Of a stretch of DNA of 37,902 nucleotides, positions 24,206 through 31,204 are shown piece by piece (the stretch's first letter is position 1; each line of letters starts with the position of its first letter). The position numbers and the translations under genes are program-made. The stretch is from positions 1-37,902 of the forward strand of contig NZ_SSBI01000064.1 of the NCBI RefSeq assembly GCF_004795015.1. Direction: 5' to 3'. Under the pieces are notes generated by a model. The model was not told the DNA's origin. It was given only the letters and a program-made list of their open reading frames with translations, and searched no databases. This DNA is from Streptomyces sp. A1277 (GTDB taxonomy: Bacteria > Actinomycetota > Actinomycetes > Streptomycetales > Streptomycetaceae).

Positions 24206-24886
24206 TCACGCCTCCACCCGCACCCCGATCTGCGCCGCGAACGCCGGAGCCAGCTCCATCAACTGCGCCGGACTGATCACCGCACCCGCCAACCGCTCCA
24301 CACCCCGCGCGATGTCCAGCTCCGCGACCGCCCGCAGATCCACCGCCTCCATCCGCACCGCACTGAAGTCCGCCCGCTTCAGCACACAGTCCCGGAACTC
24401 CACCCGGGTCAGCTGCGCGCCCCCGAAATCCGGCTCCGCCAGCACACAGCCCTCGAACACCACATCCTTCAGCCGGGCCTTCCGCAGATTCAGGTAATCG
24501 ATCTTCCCGCCCCGCACCAGCACCCGCTCCAGCACCGCCCCGTGCAACTGCACCCCGCCCAGGCGCGCGTCCACCACCTCCACATCCCGCAGCGACGCCG
24601 ACGCGAGATCGGTCCCCACCCCCCGCACCCCCGTGAGCACCGAGTCGATGAACCGCGCCCGGCTCAGCTCCGTACGGTCCAGCGAACAGCCCTCCAGCGC
24701 ACAGTCCATGAACCGCGCACCCGGACCCGACTCGTCCGCCAGATCCACGGACCCGAACCGCACCCCGTCGTAATCCCCGTCCGGTTCCAGCCCACCCCCC
24801 TCGAACTCGGTCAGCGGCGGCAGCCGCACCTCCGGCCGCCGCGCCACCGCGACCCCGCCACCACTGCGACCACCACTGCGCACCAT
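24206..24886 (-). CDS. Pentapeptide-repeat protein
   Basis: This 226-aa protein is built of A(D/N)LXX-type repeats from about residue 45 to 190: examples are ARFMDCALEGCSLDRTELSR, ARFIDSVLTGV, DLASASLRDVEVVDARL and the later RADFSAVRMEAVDLR. The repeats should form a right-handed quadrilateral beta-helix. Some family members mimic DNA and protect gyrase (Qnr, MfpA), but most have no known function, and neither neighbouring gene suggests a role. ATG at 24886 is chosen because a longer frame to 24961 lacks a start signal; CACGAT 6 nt upstream may be a leaderless -10. Function unassigned. Confidence 0.85.
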   Translation of the reverse strand: MVRSGGRSGGGVAVARRPEVRLPPLTEFEGGGLEPDGDYDGVRFGSVDLADESGPGARFMDCALEGCSLDRTELSRARFIDSVLTGVRGVGTDLASASLRDVEVVDARLGGVQLHGAVLERVLVRGGKIDYLNLRKARLKDVVFEGCVLAEPDFGGAQLTRVEFRDCVLKRADFSAVRMEAVDLRAVAELDIARGVERLAGAVISPAQLMELAPAFAAQIGVRVEA

Positions 24887-24944
24887 GCCCCCATCGTGAC
24901 GCACCCCACTGACAACGCCCCGGGGGCCCACGCTCCCGGCGCGG

Positions 24945-25427
24945 TCAGGCCCCGGCCGCACCCAGCTCCGCCAGCGCCCCGTCCGTCAGCCGGTACACCG
25001 TCCACTCGTCCTGCGGACGCGCACCCAGCGACTCGTAGAACGCGATCGACGGGGCGTTCCAGTTCAGCACCGACCACTCCAGGCGCTCGTAACCCCGCTC
25101 CACGCAGATCCGCGCCAACTCCGTCAACAGCGCCTTCCCATGCCCGCCACCACGCCGCTCGGGACGTACGTACAGGTCCTCCAGGTAGATCCCGTGCGTC
25201 CCGCGCCACGTGGAGAAGTTCAGGAACCACAGCGCGAAGCCCACCACCCCGCCGTCCTCGTCCGACTCCGCGATATGCGCGAACGCCGCCGGCCGCTCCC
25301 CGAACAGCGCCTCGCGCAACTGCTCCTCGGTCACCCGCACCTCGTGCAACGACTTCTCGTAATCGGCCAGCTCACGCACCATCGCGTGCAGCACAGGGAC
25401 ATCGGCGGCAGTAGCAGTACGAATCAT
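24945..25427 (-). CDS. GNAT-family N-acetyltransferase
   Basis: This 160-aa protein has the GNAT fold, starting MIRTATAADVPVLHAMVREL. LEDLYVRPERRGGGHGKALL (near 90-110) is the acetyl-CoA-binding segment, and NWNAPSIAFYESLGA the C-terminal motif. It resembles diamine/thialysine acetyltransferases (SSAT-like) in the EDLYVRPEyRGxGhGK motif and the NxxAixFYexlGA motif; the acceptor is not certain. ATG at 25427 follows -10 TACGCT (plus-strand 25434-25439) by 6 nt without a Shine-Dalgarno, so a leaderless mRNA is likely. The frame stays open upstream into the remnant of a phosphotransferase-like gene, so a longer fusion product is possible. Confidence 0.88.
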   Translation of the reverse strand: MIRTATAADVPVLHAMVRELADYEKSLHEVRVTEEQLREALFGERPAAFAHIAESDEDGGVVGFALWFLNFSTWRGTHGIYLEDLYVRPERRGGGHGKALLTELARICVERGYERLEWSVLNWNAPSIAFYESLGARPQDEWTVYRLTDGALAELGAAGA

Positions 25428-25616
25428 GGGGGCAGCGTAAACAGCCCCTGGCGACCACCCTCCGCCACCTGCCCCCAGCCCCGTCACCGGATCGTGCTCC
25501 AGCAACCGCACCGCCCCGGCCGACGCCTCCCCCCGCAACCGCAGCGCGACCGGCTCCCCCGCCTCCCCGTTGTGAGCGGTCTGAGTAGCGACGAGCGCAT
25601 CCGGGATGTCGATCAC
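25428..25616 (-). pseudogene. Remnant of an aminoglycoside-phosphotransferase-family gene
   Basis: Sixty-three codons from GTG 25616 run in frame into the GNAT gene. The first part, VIDIPDALVATQTAHNGEAG, looks like the N-terminus of actinobacterial aminoglycoside phosphotransferase (APH) proteins. The next part, GEPVALRLRGE...GAVRLLEHDPVTG, looks like a segment about 90 residues further into the same family. The join falls on GEAG/GEP, as if an internal deletion had occurred at a short repeat. The kinase catalytic region is absent. A leaderless-type -10 (TACGAT, plus-strand 25624-25629) remains 7 nt before the GTG. The family match is from memory and needs a search; chance coding is less likely. 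Confidence 0.55.
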
Positions 25617-25649
25617 GCCCCCGATCGTAGGAGCGTGCGTCAATCGGCT

Positions 25650-26300
25650 ATGCCCACCGGCCAGCCAGCCCCGCCCACCCGGCCCCGCACCACCCCCACC
25701 GCCCGGCTCCGCGCCACCGGCTCCTGGATCCGCAGCGCCCCCGGCACCTACCTCTGGCTGACCGCCCTCTTCGTCACCACGGTCATCGTCCACCAGATGT
25801 CACCGGCCTTCGAGGAGGAGTTCCTCCGACAGCGCTCCACCAACATCCACGAGCTGTCCCGGAACCCCGTCCGCGTCCTCATCAGCAGCGCCTTCTGGAT
25901 CGACAGCGGCCAATGGCTCCCCTACGCCGTCCTCTACACCGTCTTCCACGCCCCCGCCGAACGCCGCCTCGGCACCCCGCGCTGGCTCACCGTCGCCGCC
26001 ACCGCCCACGTGCTGGCCACCCTCGTCAGCGAATCCATCCTCGCCTGGGCCATCCGCCACGGCCACGCCCCGCCGTCCGCCGCCAACACCCTCGACGTCG
26101 GCGTCAGCTACGCCCTCGCCGGCGTCGTCGCGGTCCTCACCTACTACGTCCCCCGCCCCTGGCGCCCCGCCTACCTCTTCGCGGTCCTGGTGATCTACAC
26201 GGTCCCCCTGATCACCACCCCGACCTTCACGGACATCGGCCACCTCACGGCGGCCCTGATCGGCCTGGCGTGCTACCCGCTGACGCGGCGCGGGACATAA
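25650..26300 (+). CDS. Rhomboid-like integral membrane protein
   Basis: This 216-aa protein has a short cytoplasmic Pro/Arg/Thr-rich N-terminus and about five transmembrane segments: LWLTALFVTTVIVHQ, LPYAVLYTVFHA, WLTVAATAHVLATLVSESIL, VGVSYALAGVVAVLTYYV and AYLFAVLVIYTVPLI. The pattern, with GVSYALAGVVA and a late membrane His (IGHLTAALIG), resembles rhomboid-like proteins in Streptomyces. The canonical GxSx active-site serine could be VGVSYAL, with His in DIGHL. Protease activity is plausible but not shown. ATG at 25650 diverges from the APH remnant across 33 bp. The stop codon overlaps the A-tract of the tRNA terminator. Confidence 0.78.
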   Translation: MPTGQPAPPTRPRTTPTARLRATGSWIRSAPGTYLWLTALFVTTVIVHQMSPAFEEEFLRQRSTNIHELSRNPVRVLISSAFWIDSGQWLPYAVLYTVFHAPAERRLGTPRWLTVAATAHVLATLVSESILAWAIRHGHAPPSAANTLDVGVSYALAGVVAVLTYYVPRPWRPAYLFAVLVIYTVPLITTPTFTDIGHLTAALIGLACYPLTRRGT

Positions 26301-26330
26301 AAAAACCAGGCCAGCGGGGCGCTGACCTGG
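26299..26330 (-). terminator. Rho-independent terminator of tRNA-Thr
   Basis: Read on the minus strand, a 10-bp stem with one G-U pair (26321-26330 with 26306-26315) is followed by seven T residues. A T-run this long is rare in Streptomyces. The hairpin also lies just past the rhomboid-like gene, which converges on the tRNA gene, so it may stop both transcripts. Confidence 0.88.
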
Positions 26331-26337
26331 GGTTTTG

Positions 26338-26410
26338 AGCCGCCTGTCGGAATCGAACCGACGACCTGGAGCTTACAAGGCAACCGCTCTGCCAACTGAG
26401 CTAAGGCGGC
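26338..26410 (-). tRNA. tRNA-Thr (anticodon TGT)
   Basis: The minus strand folds into a 73-nt cloverleaf. The acceptor pairs GCCGCCT with AGGCGGC, the D arm is GCTC-AGTTGGCA-GAGC, and the T arm is GTCGG-TTCGATT-CCGAC. The discriminator base is U, and CCA is not encoded. The anticodon loop is CTTGTAA, reading ACA codons. The anticodon stem is poor: GTTGC faces GCTCC, with two mismatches (positions 28-42 and 29-41). A -10-like TAGAGT lies at plus-strand 26448-26453, about 40 nt upstream. No integrated element is seen at its 3' end. Confidence 0.88.
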
Positions 26411-26685
26411 AACGCGCACGCCGAAAGAGCCACGCGCGCGAGCCCTCACTCTACACAGCGCCTCACCCCCGATCCACGACGTTCCGTCACCCCCGTAACC
26501 GCCCGAGCACCCGTGCGTCAAGAACACTGACGTGCTCATCCGGATATCGGACAGTCAGGGCGGGGGCGTCGAAGCAGGAAGCGTCACGGTGCGACAAGGG
26601 CCAAAAATGCGGCGCTCCGCCGCAGTGCCCCGCCATCGCCCGCCCTCCCCCGCCCACCTGCGAGATTTTCCTCCCCCGAGAACTG

Positions 26686-26714
26686 CTGACAGATCCGAAA
26701 CCGCCAGGTAGCGT
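26686..26714 (+). promoter_or_regulatory. msiK promoter
   Basis: -35 CTGACA (26686-26691) and -10 TAGCGT (26709-26714) are 17 bp apart, close to the vegetative consensus. The start would be near 26721, leaving a leader of about 80 nt. The remainder of the gap back to the tRNA (about 26455-26685) shows nothing recognisable. Confidence 0.7.
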
Positions 26715-26731
26715 CCTTGCAGGTTCACTCC

Positions 26732-26747
26732 GATGGACCAGACCACT
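26732..26747 (+). promoter_or_regulatory. DasR-like operator (dre) in the msiK leader
   Basis: GATGGACCAGACCACT matches the dre consensus at 12 of 16 positions, with an unbroken AGACCACT half. It lies about 11 bp after the predicted start site, a roadblock position. It ties msiK to the amino-sugar genes at 8.4-13.1 kb. Confidence 0.65.
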
Positions 26748-26800
26748 CCCTTACCACGGATCGTCCGGCACGTACCTGCCGGTGGAGGAGAAGCATCAGC

Positions 26801-27937
26801 ATGGCCAGTGTCACGTTCGACAAGGCGTCCCGCGTCTACCCCGGCTCCACGAAGCCCGCGGTCGACCAGCTCGAGATCGACATCGCGGACGGTGAGTTCC
26901 TCGTCCTCGTCGGTCCCTCCGGTTGTGGCAAGTCCACCTCGCTGCGCATGCTCGCGGGTCTTGAGGACGTCAACGGCGGTGCGATCCGCATCGGTGACCG
27001 CGACGTCACGCACCTGCCGCCGAAGGACCGGGACATCGCCATGGTGTTCCAGAACTACGCGCTCTACCCGCACATGACCGTCGCGGACAACATGGGCTTC
27101 GCGCTCAAGATCGCCGGCGTGAACAAGACCGACATCCGGGCGAAGGTCGAAGAGGCCGCCAAGATGCTGGACCTCGTCGACTACCTGGACCGGAAGCCGA
27201 AGGCGCTCTCCGGTGGTCAGCGCCAGCGTGTGGCGATGGGCCGTGCGATCGTGCGTGAGCCGCAGGTCTTCCTCATGGACGAGCCGCTGTCGAACCTCGA
27301 CGCCAAGCTCCGTGTCTCCACCCGTACGCAGATCGCCTCGCTCCAGCGCCGCCTGGGCATCACGACCGTGTACGTCACCCACGACCAGGTCGAGGCCCTG
27401 ACCATGGGTGACCGGGTCGCGGTCCTCAAGGACGGTCTGCTCCAGCAGGTCGACTCGCCGCGCAACATGTACGACCGGCCGGCGAACCTCTTCGTGGCCG
27501 GCTTCATCGGCTCCCCCGCGATGAACCTGGTCGAGGTCCCGATCACCGACGGCGGCGTGAAGTTCGGCAACAGCGTCGTCCCGGTCTCGCGTGAGGCGCT
27601 GACCGCCGCCGCGAACCGCGGCGACACGACCGTGACGGTCGGTATCCGCCCCGAGCACTTCGACATCGTCGAGCACGGTGGCGCCGCCGCGAAGACCCTC
27701 ACCAAGGACTCCTCGGAGGCCCCGGCCGGTCTGGCCGTCTCGGTCAACGTGGTCGAGGAGCTCGGCGCCGACGGCTTCGTCTACGGTGCCGCCGAGGTCG
27801 GTGGCGAGCACAAGGACCTCGTGGTCCGCGTCGGCGGCCGTGCCGTCCCGGAGAAGGGCACCACGCTGCACGTCGTGCCGCGCCCGGACGAGCTGCACGT
27901 CTTCGCCACGTCGACGGGTGAGCGTCTCACCGACTGA
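26801..27937 (+). CDS. msiK: Multiple-sugar import ABC ATPase MsiK
   Basis: This 378-aa ATPase belongs to the MalK/UgpC group: ABC domain (1-235) then a C-terminal OB/TOBE regulatory domain. Walker A is GPSGCGKST (38-46), the Q-loop VFQNYALYPHMT, the signature LSGGQRQRV, and Walker B VFLMDEP followed by the D-loop SNLDAKL and switch His in YVTHDQ. In Streptomyces one MsiK powers many sugar importers (maltose, cellobiose, chitobiose and others) whose operons lack an ATPase. No permease gene lies beside it here, as expected. GGAGGAG precedes the ATG by 10 nt. The dre site in its leader suggests DasR control. Confidence 0.96.
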   Translation: MASVTFDKASRVYPGSTKPAVDQLEIDIADGEFLVLVGPSGCGKSTSLRMLAGLEDVNGGAIRIGDRDVTHLPPKDRDIAMVFQNYALYPHMTVADNMGFALKIAGVNKTDIRAKVEEAAKMLDLVDYLDRKPKALSGGQRQRVAMGRAIVREPQVFLMDEPLSNLDAKLRVSTRTQIASLQRRLGITTVYVTHDQVEALTMGDRVAVLKDGLLQQVDSPRNMYDRPANLFVAGFIGSPAMNLVEVPITDGGVKFGNSVVPVSREALTAAANRGDTTVTVGIRPEHFDIVEHGGAAAKTLTKDSSEAPAGLAVSVNVVEELGADGFVYGAAEVGGEHKDLVVRVGGRAVPEKGTTLHVVPRPDELHVFATSTGERLTD

Positions 27938-27952
27938 TCCCGCACGCGCTGT

Positions 27953-27989
27953 ACGGTGGCCCCGCACGATCTCCGTGCGGGGCCACCGT
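27953..27989 (+). terminator. msiK terminator
   Basis: A perfect 15-bp stem (27953-27967 with 27975-27989) and a 7-nt loop lie 15 nt after the msiK stop. Confidence 0.88.
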
Positions 27990-28154
27990 GCGTCGGAGGC
28001 GCGTGGAGGGTTTCAACGGGCGAGGGCAAAATCCCCGGCACATCGGTCATTTCGCTGCGGTTCGTCAACACGCGATTCGAAAAGGCCACTCGAACCGTCC
28101 CCCGCGAGGGTGACGTAATGTCGCTGCGCCATCACCGCCCGCTACGCTCGCTGC

Positions 28155-28583
28155 GTGACCCACTCCGTGCGCCGTATCGGCCGAACTCTCGCTCTCGTAC
28201 TGCCCGTCGTCATGGTCCTGTCCGGGACCCTCGCGGTCACCGCCGTGCCGTGGGCAGCCAGCAACTCCGACTCGCAGCTGCTCGCCGCGTCGGCTCGTAC
28301 CGTCTCCGACGCCAAGGGCGCCAAGGAGGTCAAGGCACCTGCCCCGCAGGACGTCCTGCGCGACCGGCTCCTCGTAGAGCTCCGGGAGAAGGACCCCGGT
28401 GTCGCGCTGACGGACCTCCAGCGTGCCGTCGAGGGGCGGCCGTCGCTCGCCCGGCACTGCATGTCGATCGCGAAGGCGCTGGGGAAGGCGGCCGTCGAGC
28501 AGTACGGCCCGACCCGGGCGCACCGGTTCTCCCGTCCCGTCTGCGACACGTCGTTCGCCTCGGGTGTCGCCCAGTTCAGCTGA
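28155..28583 (+). CDS. Small exported or membrane-anchored protein of unknown function
   Basis: This 142-aa protein starts at GTG (VTHSVRRIGRTLALVL) with a strong N-terminal hydrophobic segment (about 12-34) that could be a signal peptide with a site near AVPWA or an anchor. The mature part has charged helices (QDVLRDRLLVELREKDPG, LTDLQRAVEGRPSL) and two cysteines (HCMSIAKAL and PVCDTSF) that could form a disulfide. I do not recognise a family. The -10 TACGCT (28143-28148) ends 6 nt before GTG, so the mRNA is probably leaderless. The nucleotidyltransferase gene starts 36 bp downstream and may be cotranscribed. Confidence 0.75.
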   Translation: MTHSVRRIGRTLALVLPVVMVLSGTLAVTAVPWAASNSDSQLLAASARTVSDAKGAKEVKAPAPQDVLRDRLLVELREKDPGVALTDLQRAVEGRPSLARHCMSIAKALGKAAVEQYGPTRAHRFSRPVCDTSFASGVAQFS

Positions 28584-28618
28584 CCGACAAGGGCCAGGCA
28601 CGGCATATCGTGCCTGGC

Positions 28619-29329
28619 ATGCATACGTTTCCGACGCAGGCCGTGATCCTGGCGGGTGGCCAGGGGTCACGGCTGCGCCCGTATACCGATGACCGCCCCA
28701 AGCCGATGGTCGAGATCCCGGGTACCGGGACGCCGATCATCGGCCATCAGCTTTCCTGGCTGGCCGCCGAGGGCGTGACCGATGCCGTGGTGTCGTGCGG
28801 GCATCTGGCCGAGGTGCTGCAGGAGTGGCTGGCCGACGCGGTGCTGCCGCTGCGGGTGACGACGGTGGTGGAGTCCGAGCCGCTGGGGCGCGGTGGCGGG
28901 CTGAAGTACGCGGCGGCCCGGCTGCCGGCGCCGCAGGAGCCCTGGTACGCGACCAACGGGGACATCTGGACGCGGTTCTCGTTGCGTGAGATGGCGGCGT
29001 TCCATGCGGAGCGGGACGCGACCGCGACGCTGGCGCTGGCGCGGCCGCGCATTCCGTGGGGTGCGGTGGAGACGGACGCGTTCGGGCACATCACGGACTT
29101 CATCGAGGCGCCGCCGTCGCCGTATCTGATCAACGCGGGGGTGTACGTGTTCTCGCCTGCGTTCACCGCGATGCTGCCGGACCGGGGGGATCACGAGCGG
29201 ACGACGTTTCCGCGGCTGGCGCGGGAGCGGCGGCTGGCGGGGTATCCGTTGCCGCACGGGGCGTACTGGCGGGCCATCGACACGGCGAAGGACCTGACGG
29301 AGGCCGCCAAGGAACTGGACGGGCGGTAG
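28619..29329 (+). CDS. Sugar-phosphate nucleotidyltransferase-like protein
   Basis: This 236-aa protein has a nucleotidyltransferase (GT-A-like) domain. Its N-terminus QAVILAGGQGSRLRPYTDDR-PKPM carries the LxGGxGxRLxPxT nucleotide-binding motif and the Lys-Pro pair. The YATNGDIW segment supplies the metal-binding Asp, and INAGVYVF and the AYWRAIDTAKDL C-terminus are typical of glucose- or mannose-1-phosphate nucleotidylyltransferases. There is no C-terminal left-handed beta-helix. It should activate a hexose-1-phosphate, but the sugar is unknown and no glycan genes adjoin. TATCGT (28606-28611) ends 7 nt before the ATG with no Shine-Dalgarno, again suggesting leaderless translation. Confidence 0.88.
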   Translation: MHTFPTQAVILAGGQGSRLRPYTDDRPKPMVEIPGTGTPIIGHQLSWLAAEGVTDAVVSCGHLAEVLQEWLADAVLPLRVTTVVESEPLGRGGGLKYAAARLPAPQEPWYATNGDIWTRFSLREMAAFHAERDATATLALARPRIPWGAVETDAFGHITDFIEAPPSPYLINAGVYVFSPAFTAMLPDRGDHERTTFPRLARERRLAGYPLPHGAYWRAIDTAKDLTEAAKELDGR

Positions 29330-29334
29330 GCGGT

Positions 29335-29387
29335 ACGGAGAAGGGGGCGGGCCCGGAGGTTTCCTCCGGGCCCGCCCCCTTCTCCGT
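29335..29387. terminator. Long bidirectional terminator (25-bp stem)
   Basis: A perfect 25-bp stem (29335-29359 with 29363-29387) with a TTT loop lies between the convergent nucleotidyltransferase and DoxX genes. Confidence 0.92.
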
Positions 29388-29401
29388 TGCGTGCCTCCGG
29401 G

Positions 29402-31066
29402 TCAGCCGAGGAGGCCGCCGATGGGGTTGCGGCCGCTGCCGTCGCCGTTGCCGCCGGTGGAGCCGGTGGCGGGGTCGGGGTCGGTGCCGCCGGTGGTGGA
29501 GCCGCCGCCGGTGCCGGTGGTGCCGGAGGAGCTGGGGCCCGAGCTGGTGGCGGGGGGCTGCTGGGGGGTGGTCTGCCGCGGGGGCTGCTGGCCGGTGCCC
29601 TGGGTCTCGCTGGGCTGCCCGCCGCCCGCGCCCGCCGCCTGGCCCGTTTCGCGGACGCTGTCCGAGGTGGGGGTGGACTGCTCGGCTGAGGGGGTGTGGG
29701 GTGCGGTGCTGTGGGAGGGAGTGGGCTGGTGGCCGGTGGGGCTCTTGGACGCCTTGCCCTTGCGGGACTTGTCGGGGAGCGGGGAGCCGGGGAGCTGGTT
29801 GGTGGGGACGCCGTGGGGGCCGGGGACGGTGACGACCTCGGTGGAGCGGACGGCACCGCCGAGGATGGAGCCGATGAGGAGGGTGAGTCCGACGACGACG
29901 CTGGCGACGACGGCGCCGCGGCGCAGGACGCGGCGGCGCAGGTCCCGGATCTCGGAGCGGGGGCCGAGCTTGCGCCAGGCTTCTCCGGCGAGGCGTCCGT
30001 CGATGGAGAAGACGGGGGCGCCCGCGATGATCAGGGGGCTCCAGGCGGCGAGGTAGATGATGTCGGGTGCGTCGTAGGCGGCGACGGTGCGCCAGCTGAC
30101 GGTGACGAGGAGCGCGGCGGACAGCAGGGCGCCGACGGTGGCGGCGACGCGCTGCCAGAGGCCGAGGACGGTGAGGACGCCGACGACGACCTGGAGGAAG
30201 GCGATGGAGAGGCCGGCTCCGACGGGGTGGGAGAGGGCGAAGTCGCGCAGCGGTTCGGCGAGGGCCCAGGGGTGGAGGGAGTTGAGCCACTTGACCATGG
30301 AGCCGCGTTCGCCGCCGTCGAAGTAGACGGGGTCGCAGAGTTTGCCCATGCCGGCGTAGATGGAGATGAAGCCGAGGAAGACGCGCATGGGCAGGAGGAC
30401 GACGCCGAGGTTCATGCGGCGGCCGGGGTAGTACGCGTGGCGGACGTCGTCGGTGCCGCTCTGGCGCCGGCCGGGGGCGCCGGTGTCCTCGTCGGTGAGG
30501 TCGACGACGGTTCCGTCGTCGTACGGTTGCGGGTCGTCGTGGTGGGCCGGGTGGTACGGGCCGTGGTCGACGGGGTCGTAGGCGCCGACCGCCCGGCGCA
30601 TGGGGGGCAGCAGGGGGCCGCCGGAGCGGGGTGCGCCGATGACGGGGTTGGGCTGGGTCTCTTCGAGGGGCAGCTCGTCGAGGCGCGGGATGACCTGGGT
30701 GCCGGCGCCGCCGCGTCCGCCGTCGAACTCGTGGGGGGCGTACGGCTCGTACGCGGTGTCGGGGCGGGGTGCGGTGGAGTTCCGTACGGCCTGGAGGAGT
30801 CCGGTGGCGCCGGGGTCGCCGGGGGCGGACTTGCCGCTCCAGACGACGGGGGCGCGTCGGCCGCGTCCGGCTCCGGCGCCGCTCATGGCGGGGATCCTGG
30901 GCGCGCCGGCGGGGGTCACACCGCGCAGCCGTGCGCGCTGGCCGGGGGCGAGCTGCACCCGGAAGCTGGCGTGGTTGACGATGACCTGCGCAGGGTCGCA
31001 GTCCACCTTGGTCATGCTCAGGGCGGGTAGTTCGTCGAACCGAGGCGTTCTGGTGTCCACACTCAT
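29402..31066 (-). CDS. DoxX-family membrane protein with long low-complexity tails
   Basis: This 554-aa protein has a hydrophilic N-terminal half (about 1-220, Pro/Asp/Gly-rich, no signal peptide), a DoxX-like membrane core with four or five helices (about 222-410: NLGVVLLPMRVFLGFISIYAG, LSIAFLQVVVGVLTVLG, VGALLSAALLVTVSW, then VVASVVVGLTLLIGSIL), and a Ser/Thr/Gly/Pro-rich C-terminal tail of about 140 residues. DoxX proteins sit in the membrane and have been linked to thiol redox and respiration; the role here is unknown. The RGSMVKWLNSLHPWALAEP segment matches the usual extracytoplasmic loop. ATG at 31066 is used; GTG at 31060 is an alternative. Confidence 0.82.
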   Translation of the reverse strand: MSVDTRTPRFDELPALSMTKVDCDPAQVIVNHASFRVQLAPGQRARLRGVTPAGAPRIPAMSGAGAGRGRRAPVVWSGKSAPGDPGATGLLQAVRNSTAPRPDTAYEPYAPHEFDGGRGGAGTQVIPRLDELPLEETQPNPVIGAPRSGGPLLPPMRRAVGAYDPVDHGPYHPAHHDDPQPYDDGTVVDLTDEDTGAPGRRQSGTDDVRHAYYPGRRMNLGVVLLPMRVFLGFISIYAGMGKLCDPVYFDGGERGSMVKWLNSLHPWALAEPLRDFALSHPVGAGLSIAFLQVVVGVLTVLGLWQRVAATVGALLSAALLVTVSWRTVAAYDAPDIIYLAAWSPLIIAGAPVFSIDGRLAGEAWRKLGPRSEIRDLRRRVLRRGAVVASVVVGLTLLIGSILGGAVRSTEVVTVPGPHGVPTNQLPGSPLPDKSRKGKASKSPTGHQPTPSHSTAPHTPSAEQSTPTSDSVRETGQAAGAGGGQPSETQGTGQQPPRQTTPQQPPATSSGPSSSGTTGTGGGSTTGGTDPDPATGSTGGNGDGSGRNPIGGLLG

Positions 31067-31146
31067 CTAACCGAGTGATGTGTGATTAGGACACTGCCTT
31101 GACGGTGTCGAAGTGTCCGAGACCCGTCAACAGGTGGTGGGGGGTT

Positions 31147-31184
31147 GCGCGGGGGCGCGCGCACGTGCGTTTGCGCCCCCGCGC
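31147..31184 (-). terminator. rlmB terminator
   Basis: A perfect 12-bp stem (31147-31158 with 31173-31184) and a 14-nt loop lie 21 nt after the rlmB stop and before the DoxX promoter region. Confidence 0.75.
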
Positions 31185-31204
31185 GGCCCGTCCGGGCCGT
31201 GTGG

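Noticed and set aside
26299..26410. tRNA as an integration site of a mobile element
   Set aside because: No integrase gene, no direct repeat of the tRNA 3' end and no foreign-looking genes are seen on either side.
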